Source of the DNA: Sphingomonas_Q fennica_A
GTDB lineage: Bacteria > Pseudomonadota > Alphaproteobacteria > Sphingomonadales > Sphingomonadaceae
Reading direction: 5' to 3'
NCBI GenBank assembly: GCA_036946415.1
Contig: JAQIJD010000012.1
Coordinates: forward strand, 21,620 to 85,619
Length of the DNA: 64,000 nt
Shown here piece after piece: positions 42,611-51,473 of the stretch. The notes beneath the pieces are model-generated. The model had not been told where the DNA came from, searched no databases, and worked only from the letters and a program-made list of their open reading frames with translations. Within the stretch, counting starts at the first letter, position 1, and every line of letters starts with the position of its first letter. The position numbers were made by a program, and so were the translations under genes.

Positions 42611-45600
42611 GTGACGGACGCCGCCCCCCGCCGCCGCCTGCTGCCCGCGATCGCGCTCGGCGGGGCGGCCACGATCGCGATCGCCTTGTCGCTGGCGTGG
42701 AACCAGCGCGTGCCGATCGCCGAACGGACGATCGCGCGGGCGCTGGCCGATCGCGGGGGTGGCGGCCCGCTACCGGATCGCCCGCTTCGGCGTGGCCAGC
42801 CAGACGCTGGAGAATGTCTCGATCGGCGATCCCGCCCGGCCGGACCTGACCGCGCGGCGGGCGACGGTGCGGCTGGCCTATCGCTTCGGCTATCCGCGCG
42901 TGGCGGGGATCGAGGCGGACGGGGTGCGCATCCGCGGGCGGCTGGTCGACGGGCGGGTGTCGCTGGGCGCGGTCGACCGGCTGCTGCCGGCCCCGAGCGG
43001 CCAGCCGTTCGCGCTGCCCGATATCGACGCCGCGCTGAGCGACGTGGCGATCGACCTCGCCACGCCGGCGGGGCGGGTGGCGGTCGCGCTCGATGGCGAG
43101 GGCAATCTGGCCGGCGGTTTCCGTGGCCGGAGCATCGTCTCGGCGCCGCAGGTGGCGGCGGGGGGATGCCGGCTGGCGCGGCTCGGCGGCGAACTGGCGG
43201 TGACGGTGACGGACGGCGCGCCGCGCCTCGCCGGCCCGCTGTCCGCCGCGCAACTGGCCTGCCGGGGCGTGACGGTCGAGGCGCCGGCCGCGGTCGCCAA
43301 CGTGCGGCTGGCGCCGGCGCTGGACGGGTGGGACGGCAACGCCGATATCTCCGCCGGGGCGATGGCGGGGCCGGGGATCGCGGCCCGCGCCGCGACCGCA
43401 CGGTTGCGTTTCGCCGGCGATGCCTCCGCCACGCGTGGCACGATCGAGACGCGCGCACAGGCGGTGGCGGGCGGCGGCGTCCGCGCCGGCGGGCTGGCCG
43501 CGGCCGGGCGCTTCGCCGTGGGCGAGGCGGGCAACAGCTTCCAGGGGCAGGTGGCGGCGGCCGGGCTGCGCGCGCCCGCCGGCCTGTTCGATCCGTTGCG
43601 CGGCGGCGGCGGCACACCCGCTGCGCCGGCGCTGCGGGCGCTGGCCGACCGGCTCGACGCCGCCGGCCGGAACCTGCGCGCGATGGCGACGGTGCGGGCG
43701 GACGACGTCGCGCTCTCGATCGGGCGCGCCCGCCTCGCGTCCGCCACCGGGGCGGTGCTGGACATGACCGCGCCTGGCGGGGCGGGCATCCGTCGTCCGT
43801 GGTCCGGCGCGCCGGCGATCGATGCCGCGCTGCGCCTGACCGGGGGCGGCCTGCCGCAGGCGCAGGCGGCGATCCGATCGGCCGGGGACGGGGCGATCAC
43901 GGCGACGGCCCGCATCGCGCCGATTGCCGGCGGCGGGGCGCGGGTGGCGCTGTCCCCGGTCACCGTCCGCCACGGCCGGGGCGAGACGCGGATCGCGACC
44001 GGCGTCACGATCGACGGGCCGCTCGGCGACGGGCGGATCGAGGGGCTGACGCTGCCCGTCTCGGCGCGGATCGCGGGTGGCGGCTATGCGGTCAACGCCG
44101 CCTGCGTTCCGATGGGCTTCCAGCGGCTGGCCATCGCCGGCAGCGTGATCGGCGCGAGCCGCCTGCGCCTCTGCCCCGCAGGCCGGGCGATGGTGGTGCC
44201 GGGCGGCGGCGGCGCGCGCCTCGCCGACGTCCGCCTGCGCGGCGCGGTCGGCCGGCAGCCGCTGACGCTGGCGGCGGACCGCATCGGCTTCGCGCTGGCC
44301 GATACCGCCTTCACGGTCGATGGCCTCGCCGTTCGGCTGGGGGAGGGCGCCGACCCGACCCGGCTGGAGGTGGCGCGGCTGACCGGCCGGTTCGACCGCG
44401 AGGGGGCGGCCGGCCGCTTCGCCGACACGTCGGGCAAGATCGGCAACGTGCCGCTGCTGATCTGCCGCGGCGCGGGGGACTGGCGGCTGGCGGGCGCGCG
44501 GCTGACGCTGGCCGGCACGGTCGGCGTGTCCGACAGCGCCGCCACGCCCCGCTTCCAGCCGATGGAAGGCCGCGCCGTCTCGCTCACCCTGTTCCGCAGC
44601 CGCATCGACGTCGCGGGATCGCTGCACGAGCCGGTGTCGGGCCGCGCCGTGTCCGACGTGACGATCCGGCACGACCTGTCGAACGGCACGGGCGACGCGC
44701 GGCTGGCGGTGCCGGGGCTGACCTTCGACGAGACGCTCCAGCCCGAGGCGCTGACGCGCGCGACGTTCGGCATCGTCGCCAACGTCCGCGGCACGATCGC
44801 GGGCGAGGGGCGGATCCGCTGGGATGCGGACGGCGTGTCCAGCGACGGCGACTTCGCGACCGACCGGATCGACCTCGCCGCCGCCTTCGGCCCGGTGAAG
44901 GGCATCGCCGGCCGCATCCGGTTCGACGATCTGCTGGCGCTCGCCACCCCGCCCGGCCAGACGCTGACCATCGCCGAGATCAACCCCGGCATCGCGGTCG
45001 AGAACGGCGTCGTCACCTATCGCCTGCTCGCCGACCAGAAGGTGGAGATCGCCGGCGGGCACTGGCCCTTCATGGGCGGCGATCTGGCGCTCGATCCGAC
45101 GCTGATGGATTTCGGCCGCCCGGTCGACCGGCACATGACCTTCCACGTCACCGGCATGGATGCGGGCGAATTCATCCAATCCTTCGATCTCAAGAACATC
45201 TCCGTCACCGGCATCTTCGACGGCATTCTGCCGATGGTATTCGACGAACAGGGCGGGCGGATCGAGAAGGGGCGGCTGGCGGTGCGCAAGGGCGGCGGCA
45301 CGCTGGCCTATGTGGGCGAAGTGTCGAACGCGGCGCTCGGCACGATCGGGCGGCTGGCGTTCGATGCGCTCAAATCGATGCGCTACGAATCGCTGGCGAT
45401 CGAGCTGGACGGGCGGCTGGACGGCGAACTCGTCAGCCGCGTGATCTTCGACGGGACGAACGAGGCGCCGGTCGGCGCGAAGGAATCGCACGGGCTGCTC
45501 GCCCCGCTGATCGGCCTGCCGTTCCGCTTCCGCATCACCATCCGCGCGCCGTTCCGCGGGCTGCTCAATTCGGCCAGCTCCTTGAACGACCCGCGCGGCC

Positions 45601-45683
45601 TCATCCGCCAGGCGCTGCCGCGCCCGGTCGACCTGCCGGGATCGGCCCCGGTTCAGCCTTCGGACAGCAAGGATCAGCGATGA
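42611..45683 (+). CDS. ydbH: YdbH-type AsmA-like lipid transport protein, N-terminus out of frame
   Basis: Large beta-rich envelope protein of about 1020 aa, member of the AsmA-like YdbH group that with YnbE carries phospholipids to the outer membrane. The first 48 codons (GTG 42611; one membrane helix ALGGAATIAIALSLAW) are in one frame and the rest (from GTG 42759, ARYRIARFGVASQTLENVSI) in another. Removing one G from the run 42755-42759 restores LADRGVAARYRI, so this looks like a one-base insertion. The C-terminal domain (GHWPFMGGDLALDPTLMDF, FDGILPMVFDEQGGRIE) is intact. Followed at once by ynbE and ydbL. Confidence 0.88.
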
Positions 45684-45886
45684 AGCGTGCCATGACGACG
45701 ACGGGGCGATCGGCGGCGGCGGTGCTGCTGGCAGCGTGTCTCACCGCGCTGCCCGGCTGCATCTCGGTCAAGGCGCCCGACAAGCCGATCGAGATAAACC
45801 TGAACGTGACGATCCGGCAGGAGGTCGTGGTATCGTTGCGGGACGACGTGAAGAATCTCGACCAGCAGTTTCCGGGAGTGTTCTGA
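45680..45886 (+). CDS. ynbE: YnbE-like outer-membrane lipoprotein
   Basis: 68 aa. Signal peptide with lipobox LPGCIS, then the family motif PIEINLNVTIRQEVVVSL. In E. coli YnbE partners YdbH to build an envelope-spanning lipid bridge. The ATG overlaps the ydbH stop by 4 bases. Confidence 0.9.
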   Translation: MKRAMTTTGRSAAAVLLAACLTALPGCISVKAPDKPIEINLNVTIRQEVVVSLRDDVKNLDQQFPGVF

Positions 45887-45888
45887 CG

Positions 45889-46275
45889 ATGCGTGGCAAG
45901 ACGATTGGGATGCTGGCGGCCGCGGCGCTGGCGATCGCGGCAGCGGGTGCTGCCTATGCGCAGGCCGAGGGCGGCGTGGTGGCGCAGGCACGCGCGGCGG
46001 GGCAGGTGGGCGAACAGTCCGACGGCTATCTCGGTTTCGCCACCACCCCCTCGCCGGACGTGAAGGCGGCGGTGGACGCAATCAACATCAAGCGCCGCCA
46101 GATCTATACCGACATCGCCGCCCGCCAGGGGGCGACCGTGCAGGAGGTGGCGGCGGCGCGCGGCTGCGCGCAGCTGACCGATCGGGTGCGGCCGGGCGAG
46201 GCCTATCGCGCCGGCGGCAACTGGGCGGTGCGGCAGGGCAATGCGCCGGTGGTGCTGCCGGCGGTGTGCGGCTGA
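45889..46275 (+). CDS. ydbL: YdbL family (DUF1318) periplasmic protein
   Basis: 128 aa. Signal peptide ending AAYAQA, then the DUF1318 region VVAQARAAGQVGEQSDGYLG and IYTDIAARQGATVQEVAA. YdbL is thought to assist or control YdbH-YnbE assembly. It starts 2 bp after the ynbE stop. The 144 bp to atpI hold a small imperfect hairpin (near 46312-46330) but no gene. Confidence 0.9.
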   Translation: MRGKTIGMLAAAALAIAAAGAAYAQAEGGVVAQARAAGQVGEQSDGYLGFATTPSPDVKAAVDAINIKRRQIYTDIAARQGATVQEVAAARGCAQLTDRVRPGEAYRAGGNWAVRQGNAPVVLPAVCG

Positions 46276-46419
46276 CGGCGGGCGTCTTCCCCAGGTTGTT
46301 GACTTGGCCAGCCCCCCTTCCTAAAGGGGCCGCGCCTGGACGGGGTCTCCCGCCGGCCAACCGCCGCCCCGGCCGGCTCGCCCGATGCGGGCAGGGCACG
46401 ATCGGGGAGGTGGATGGCC

Positions 46420-46752
46420 ATGTCGGACGATTCCGGGCAGGACCCGAACGATGGCGGATCGGTGGATCGGGGCGATGCCCGGATCGCCGCGCTCGATGCG
46501 CAGCTGAAGGCCGCGCACCATCAGGAAGCGGTCAGAACCGGCAAGGGTAACGCGGCGTCCGGCAAGGGCTATGCCCAGGGCAATCGCGTGCTGGCGGAGA
46601 TGATCGCGGGTCCGGCCGGCGGCGCCCTGGTTGGCTGGCTGTTCGATCGCTGGCTGGGGACCGCGCCCTGGGCACTGCTGGTGCTGCTGGCCCTCGGGAT
46701 CGGCGTCGCCATCAGGAACATCTATCGAATCTCGCAGGAGCGTCCGGAGTGA
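46420..46752 (+). CDS. atpI: ATP synthase accessory protein AtpI
   Basis: 110 aa. Acidic N-terminal part, then two membrane helices (MIAGPAGGALVGWLFDRW and a Leu-rich second helix) of the AtpI/AtpZ type, which helps assemble the c-ring. ATG 46420 has a ggagg site 9 bases upstream; the ATG at 46414 is only 3 bases from it and so less likely. First gene of the F0 operon. Confidence 0.85.
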   Translation: MSDDSGQDPNDGGSVDRGDARIAALDAQLKAAHHQEAVRTGKGNAASGKGYAQGNRVLAEMIAGPAGGALVGWLFDRWLGTAPWALLVLLALGIGVAIRNIYRISQERPE

Positions 46753-46789
46753 TCCGGGCGCTTCTGGACTAGCAGGGGCAAGGCACGGC

Positions 46790-47572
46790 ATGGCGGACGG
46801 CGGCAGGATCGATCCGATGCACCAGTTCACGGTCGAACCCCTGTTCGGCCGGCTGATGGTGGGCGGCTACGACCTTTCCTTCACCAACAGCGCGCTCTGG
46901 ATGGTGCTGACGCTGGTGGGCCTGTGGGTGTTCATGCTGGGCGGCATGAAGCGGGAGATGGTGCCCGGCCGCTGGCAGGCGGCGGTGGAAAGCGTCACCG
47001 GCTTCATCACCGGCATGATGCACACCAACATTGGCCCGGAAGGGCGGCGGTTCGTGCCGCTCGTCTTCTCGCTGTTCATGTTCATCCTGCTCGCCAACAT
47101 CTTGGGGCTAGCGCCGATCGGCGTGATCCCCGGCGGCCACGCCTTCACCGCGACCAGCCACTTCACCGTCACCGGCACGCTCGCCGTCCTCGCCTTCGGC
47201 ACGGTGCTGGTGGTGGGCTTCGCGCGCCACGGCTTCCACTTCTTCGCTCTGTTCGTGCCGCACGGCACGCCGAAGATCATGATCCCGCTGATGTTCGTGA
47301 TCGAGCTGCTGTCGTTCATGATCCGCCCGTTCAGCCTTGCGCTGCGGCTGTTCGTGGCGATGACGGCGGGGCACATCCTGCTCAAGGTGCTGGCCGGCTT
47401 CGTCATCAATTCCAGCGCCGCCGGCCTCGGCTACGGCGTGCTGGTCGGCCTGCCCACCTTCGTGCTGATGGTCGGCATCTCCGCGCTGGAGCTGCTGGTG
47501 TGCGCCATCCAGGCCTACGTCTTCGCGCTGCTCACGTCGTTGTATCTCAACGACGCGGTCAACCTTCACTGA
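46790..47572 (+). CDS. atpB: ATP synthase F0 subunit a
   Basis: 260 aa membrane subunit that forms the proton half-channels. Conserved Arg in SLALRLFVAMTAGH and a C-terminal ELLVCAIQAYVFALLT are present, with about six helices. ATG 46790 follows agcaggggcaagg. Confidence 0.97.
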   Translation: MADGGRIDPMHQFTVEPLFGRLMVGGYDLSFTNSALWMVLTLVGLWVFMLGGMKREMVPGRWQAAVESVTGFITGMMHTNIGPEGRRFVPLVFSLFMFILLANILGLAPIGVIPGGHAFTATSHFTVTGTLAVLAFGTVLVVGFARHGFHFFALFVPHGTPKIMIPLMFVIELLSFMIRPFSLALRLFVAMTAGHILLKVLAGFVINSSAAGLGYGVLVGLPTFVLMVGISALELLVCAIQAYVFALLTSLYLNDAVNLH

Positions 47573-47602
47573 TAATCCAAGTTCGATAAGGGAGTTAGAA
47601 GC

Positions 47603-47830
47603 ATGGATCCGATTGCAGCCAAGTTCATCGGCGCCGGTCTCGCGGCGATCGGCCTCGGCCTCGCCGCGCTCGGCGTGGGCCAGGTGTTCGCCAAGTTCCT
47701 CGAAGGCGCGCTGCGCAACCCCTCCGCCGCCGACAGCCAGCAGGGCCGCCTGTTCATCGGCTTCGCCGCGGCCGAGCTGCTCGGCCTGCTGGCGTTCGTC
47801 GTCGCGATGATCCTGCTGTTCGTCGCCTGA
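47603..47830 (+). CDS. atpE: ATP synthase F0 subunit c
   Basis: 75 aa hairpin of two helices. The proton-carrying acid is Glu58 (GFAAAELLGLLAF), the loop RNPSA is normal. A strong aagggag site precedes the ATG. A hairpin with T-run follows (47841-47881) before atpF'. Confidence 0.98.
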   Translation: MDPIAAKFIGAGLAAIGLGLAALGVGQVFAKFLEGALRNPSAADSQQGRLFIGFAAAELLGLLAFVVAMILLFVA

Positions 47831-47840
47831 CGTCAAGCGG

Positions 47841-47881
47841 CGGCGCGCGCCGGCCGCTGGCCCGCGCGCGCCGCGCTTTTT
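47841..47881 (+). terminator. Terminator or attenuator between atpE and atpF'
   Basis: 10-bp stem cggcgcgcgc (47841-47850) and gcgcgcgccg (47864-47873), then cgc and five T. It lies 11 bp after the atpE stop inside the operon. Partial termination here would give more subunit c message than b' and b, matching the ring stoichiometry. Confidence 0.7.
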
Positions 47882-47909
47882 CTGTTCCGTTGATCCATCA
47901 AGGCGGCCG

Positions 47910-48398
47910 ATGCCCCAGATAGCCCAACTCGCCTCCACCTATGCCGGCCAGGTCTTCTGGATGCTGGTGGTGTTCGCGCTCATCTACTTCGGCATCGGCC
48001 GGGGGATGGTGCCGAAGATCGAATCGGTGGTGGACAGCCGCGACCGCCGCATCTCCGGCGATCTCGCCGCCGCCGAGCGCGCCCGCGCCGCCGCCGACGA
48101 GACCGAGGCCGCCTATCGCGCCCGCATGGATCAGGCGCGCAGCCTGGCCCAGGACGAGACGGGCCGCGCCAAGGCCGATGCCGCCCGCGCCAGCGAGGCA
48201 CGCCTCGCCGCGGCCGGGCAGGGCATCGCCGCCCGCACGGCGGACGCCGAGGCCCGCATCGCCGCCGCGCGCGAGCAGGCGCTCGCCTCGCTCGATCGCG
48301 TCGCCGCCGAAGCCGCGCAAGACATCGTCTCGCGCGTCGCCGGCATTTCCGTCACCACCGACGAGGCGGCCGCGGCCGTCTCGCGCGTCGCCGCCTGA
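47910..48398 (+). CDS. atpF': ATP synthase F0 subunit b'
   Basis: 162 aa. One N-terminal helix (GQVFWMLVVFALIYFGIG) and a long Ala/Arg-rich coiled coil. The split b/b' stator is usual in alphaproteobacteria. Next gene starts 8 bp after the stop. Confidence 0.94.
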   Translation: MPQIAQLASTYAGQVFWMLVVFALIYFGIGRGMVPKIESVVDSRDRRISGDLAAAERARAAADETEAAYRARMDQARSLAQDETGRAKADAARASEARLAAAGQGIAARTADAEARIAAAREQALASLDRVAAEAAQDIVSRVAGISVTTDEAAAAVSRVAA

Positions 48399-48406
48399 GG
48401 TCGCCC

Positions 48407-49018
48407 ATGAACATGGAAGGCAATGCCGCCGCCACGGGCAATCTGGGGCCGATGATCGAGAGCGAGGCGCTCGAAACCTCGCAGGTCGCGCATGACGGCG
48501 CCGTCCCGCATACCGAACCGGCCGCACTCGGCCTGAACGGCACCGGCTGGGTGTCGCTGGCGATGCTAGTGCTGATCCTGATCCTGCTGATCAAGAAGGT
48601 GCCGGCGGCGATCGGTGCGGGGCTCGACAAGAGGATCGCCACGATCCGCGAGCAGCTCGATCAGGCCGCGCGCCTGCGTGCCGAAGCGGAAGCGCTGCGC
48701 GCCGAATATGAGGGCAAGGCCCGCACCGCGGCGCAGGAAGCGGACGCGATGATCGCGCACGCCCGCGTCGAGGCGGAGGCCATCCTGGCCAAGGCCGAGC
48801 AGGATGCGGTGACGCTCACCGAGCGCCGCGCCCGCATGGCCGAGGATAAGATCGGCGCCGCCGAACGCGCGGCGCTGGCCGAGGTCCGCACCAAGGCCGC
48901 CGCGGTCGCCGCCGCCGCCGCGGCGACGCTGATCCGCGAACGGAACGATGCCGCCGCGGACCGCGCGCTGATCGACCGCACGATCGCGGCGATCGGCACG
49001 GGCACCCGGCCCAACTGA
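48407..49018 (+). CDS. atpF: ATP synthase F0 subunit b
   Basis: 203 aa. An unusually long N-terminal tail of about 45 residues precedes the membrane helix (SLAMLVLILILLIKKVP); the rest is an Ala/Glu/Arg-rich coiled coil of the peripheral stalk. Last gene of the F0 cluster; no F1 genes are in the window. A hairpin follows at 49024-49058. Confidence 0.93.
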   Translation: MNMEGNAAATGNLGPMIESEALETSQVAHDGAVPHTEPAALGLNGTGWVSLAMLVLILILLIKKVPAAIGAGLDKRIATIREQLDQAARLRAEAEALRAEYEGKARTAAQEADAMIAHARVEAEAILAKAEQDAVTLTERRARMAEDKIGAAERAALAEVRTKAAAVAAAAAATLIRERNDAAADRALIDRTIAAIGTGTRPN

Positions 49019-49023
49019 CCGGA

Positions 49024-49058
49024 CGGCGCGGTCGGCCTTCGTCGGCCGCGCCGCGCCG
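49024..49058 (+). terminator. Possible terminator after atpF
   Basis: Arms cggcgcgg (49024-49031) and ccgcgccg (49051-49058), continued by cggcc/ggccg with a small internal loop. No T-run follows, so it is only a possible end of the atp transcript. Confidence 0.35.
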
Positions 49059-49380
49059 TAAAGCGGCTACCGGCCGTGCTGCGTCCGGAAGCGATCCGCC
49101 CGCCGCGGCAGAGAGGTATCCGCGGACGCCGATGCGCCGATTGCGCGTCTTGAACCTTCCGACCGACGCCATATCCGCCGTCTGCGCCGGGGTTGTTCGG
49201 TTCACGCCGCAAACGTTGGGTAAACGCTGCCCTCGACAGAAGGGCGATGCGGCGATGGCATCGCTTCGGGAATGGCCGTCTGGGCGGACCGATCGTCGCT
49301 GAGCGGTCGCAATCCCCATCACTGGCATGGCGCGGAGAGCGGCGGCGGTCCCGTTCGGACGCGCCGGCCTCGGAGCCGGC
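49059..49380. other. Non-coding gap between atpF and the aminopeptidase gene
   Basis: About 320 bp without a supported gene. Short open frames here lack ribosome-binding sites and recognisable sequence. The only structure seen is gccggc (49363-49368) pairing with gccggc (49375-49380), next to the end of the minus-strand aminopeptidase gene, a weak terminator candidate without a T-run. Confidence 0.5.
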
Positions 49381-50766
49381 TCAGCCGCGCGGGAAGCGCG
49401 ATTGCAGCATGTGCCACGCCGCCGCCAGGCCCAGCGCCGCGCCGCCCTTGGGCCGCCCCGGCTTCGCCCCCGGCATCCAGGCGAACGTATCGACATGCGC
49501 CCATGGCACGTTGCCCGTCACGAATTCCTTCAGGAACAGTGCGGCGGTGATCGCGCCGGCGAAGCCGCCCTGGCCGGCATTGTTGATGTCGGCCAAGTCC
49601 GATTTCAGCATGTCCCGATAGGGTGCCCAGAGCGGTAGCCGCCACAGCGGATCGCCCGTCGCCTCGCCCGCGGCGAGGAGATCGGCGGCGAGCGTATCGT
49701 CGCCGGCGAACAGCGCCGGCAGATCGGGGCCGAGCGCGACGCGCGCGGCCCCCGTCAGCGTCGCGAAATCTAGGAGCAGGGCGGGGGCCTCCTCGAGCGC
49801 ACGGGTGATGGCATCGGCCAGCACCAGCCGCCCCTCGGCATCGGTATTGCCGATCTCGACCGATCGGCCGGCGCGCGAGCGGAGGATGTCGCCGGGGCGG
49901 AAGGCATCGCCGCCGATCGCATTTTCGACCGCGGGGATGAGGAGGTGGAGGCGGACGGGCAAAGCGGCGTCCATCACCAGCCCGGCCAGCGCCAGCGCAT
50001 GGGCGGCGCCGCCCATGTCCTTCTTCATCAGTAGCATGCCGGCGGAGGGCTTGATGTCGAGCCCGCCCGAATCGAAGCAGACGCCCTTGCCGACGATGGC
50101 GATGCGGGGGTGGGCGGGATCGCCCCATTCCAGTTCGATCAGCAACGGCTGGCGGGCGCGGGATGCGGCGCGGCCGACCGCGGCGATCATCGGATAGCCC
50201 GCCGCCAGCGCCTCGCCGCGGGTGACGGCGACGGTGGCGCCGGCATGGCGGCGGGCGATGGCCTCGACCGCCTCGGCCAGCTCCGCCGGGCCGAGATCGC
50301 CGGCGGGCGTATCGACCAGATCGCGGACCAGCGCGATCGCCGCCGCCAGCCGGACATGCCCGTCGATCGACGCCGCTTCGGTGGTCAGCAGGATGCGGGG
50401 ACGCGCCGGCTCCGGCTCGCGCCGGTAGCGGTCGAAGCGGTGCTGGGCGAGCAGCCAGCCGAGCGCCATCGGCCCGACGTCGCTGCCCTCGAGGCGATAG
50501 GTGCCGGCCGGCAGAGCCTCTGCGGTGGCGGCGAGATCCCAGGGGCCGCGCGCCTCGGGCAGGCCGGCGAAGGTGCGGAAGCCCGCCCCTTCGGCGACCG
50601 TCGCCACCTGCCCCGGCCTGGCGGCGAAGCGCTGCGCGGCAAGACTTTGGCGCACCGCCTCGCCCGCGCCCGCCAGCAGGGCATCGAGGCCGGCGGCGCT
50701 CACCGGAACGATGACCTGCGCCGGCTGGCCGCGATCGGGCTGGAGCAGGCTGGCGAAATCGCTCAT
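49381..50766 (-). CDS. Leucyl aminopeptidase family M17 protein
   Basis: 461 aa cytoplasmic dizinc peptidase. Metal and catalytic motifs: VGKGVCFDSGGLDIKP, MKKDMGGAA, and the family signature NTDAEGRLVLAD. The N-terminal domain (residues 1-150) is poorly conserved, as in the PepB-like branch. ATG 50766 overlaps the upstream SDR stop by 4 bases. Confidence 0.92.
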   Translation of the reverse strand: MSDFASLLQPDRGQPAQVIVPVSAAGLDALLAGAGEAVRQSLAAQRFAARPGQVATVAEGAGFRTFAGLPEARGPWDLAATAEALPAGTYRLEGSDVGPMALGWLLAQHRFDRYRREPEPARPRILLTTEAASIDGHVRLAAAIALVRDLVDTPAGDLGPAELAEAVEAIARRHAGATVAVTRGEALAAGYPMIAAVGRAASRARQPLLIELEWGDPAHPRIAIVGKGVCFDSGGLDIKPSAGMLLMKKDMGGAAHALALAGLVMDAALPVRLHLLIPAVENAIGGDAFRPGDILRSRAGRSVEIGNTDAEGRLVLADAITRALEEAPALLLDFATLTGAARVALGPDLPALFAGDDTLAADLLAAGEATGDPLWRLPLWAPYRDMLKSDLADINNAGQGGFAGAITAALFLKEFVTGNVPWAHVDTFAWMPGAKPGRPKGGAALGLAAAWHMLQSRFPRG

Positions 50767-51473
50767 CCGTCGATGCGCAGGCGGTGGCCGGCGGGATGGT
50801 CCGACGCGACGAGTGCGGCGATCGCCGCGCCCACCACCGCCGGATCCTTCACGGTGGCGGGATCCTCGCCGGGCATCGCCTTGGCGCGCATGGCGGTGCG
50901 GGTCGCACCCGGATCGACGATCGACACCTTCAATTTGCTGATTCCCGCCATCTCGTCGCCATAGGCCAGCGCCAGCGCCTCCAGCGCCGCCTTGGACGCG
51001 CCATAGGCCCCCCAATAGGCCCGCGGCTGCTGCCCGACCGAGGAGGTGACGGCGACCAGCCGGCCATGTTCGGACCGCCGCAGCAGCGGGTCGAACGCGG
51101 CGATCAGCGCCTGTTGCGCGCCGATGTTGAGCGACAGGAGCTTGCCGAATTCCTTGGCGTCGATCGCCGCGACCGGCGTCAGCGTGCCGAGCATCGCGGC
51201 GTTGAGGACGAGGATGTCGAGCGCGGACCAGCGCCCGGCGATGGCGCCCGCCAGCCGGCCGATCGCATCGCCGTCCGCCAGATCGAGCGGGGCGATGGTG
51301 GCATGGCCGCCGGCGTCGTGGATCGCCTGTTCCACCTCCTCCAGCCCGCCGGTCGTGCGCGCCGTCAGGATCACATGCGCGCCGGCCGCGGCCAGCGCCC
51401 TGGCGGTCGCCGCACCGATACCGCGGCTGGCGCCGGTGACGAGCGCCAGCCGGCCGTCGAGCGTGCCCGTCAT
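50763..51473 (-). CDS. SDR family NAD(P)-dependent oxidoreductase
   Basis: 236 aa Rossmann-fold enzyme. Cofactor motif TGASRGIGAATARAL, NAA motif (LVLNAAMLG), catalytic Ser (TSSVGQ) and Tyr/Lys (YGASKAAL). Substrate unknown. Overlaps purF and the aminopeptidase gene by 4 bases on each side, so it is co-translated with both. Confidence 0.92.
   Translation of the reverse strand: MTGTLDGRLALVTGASRGIGAATARALAAAGAHVILTARTTGGLEEVEQAIHDAGGHATIAPLDLADGDAIGRLAGAIAGRWSALDILVLNAAMLGTLTPVAAIDAKEFGKLLSLNIGAQQALIAAFDPLLRRSEHGRLVAVTSSVGQQPRAYWGAYGASKAALEALALAYGDEMAGISKLKVSIVDPGATRTAMRAKAMPGEDPATVKDPAVVGAAIAALVASDHPAGHRLRIDG

Noticed and set aside
42755..42759. Phase-variable G run in ydbH
   Set aside because: Five G is short for slippage, and similar surplus bases occur in four other housekeeping-type genes, including one in a TT pair, which favours sequence error.
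42567..45491. 974-codon minus-strand frame opposite ydbH
   Set aside because: Composition is Arg/Asp/Gly/Pro-rich without motifs; the plus strand encodes a recognisable YdbH-type protein.
46312..46330. A family 1 hairpin repeat before atpI
   Set aside because: The segment cccccttcctaaagggg pairs only with a bulge and lacks the ccccacccc head, so kinship with family 1 is not supported.
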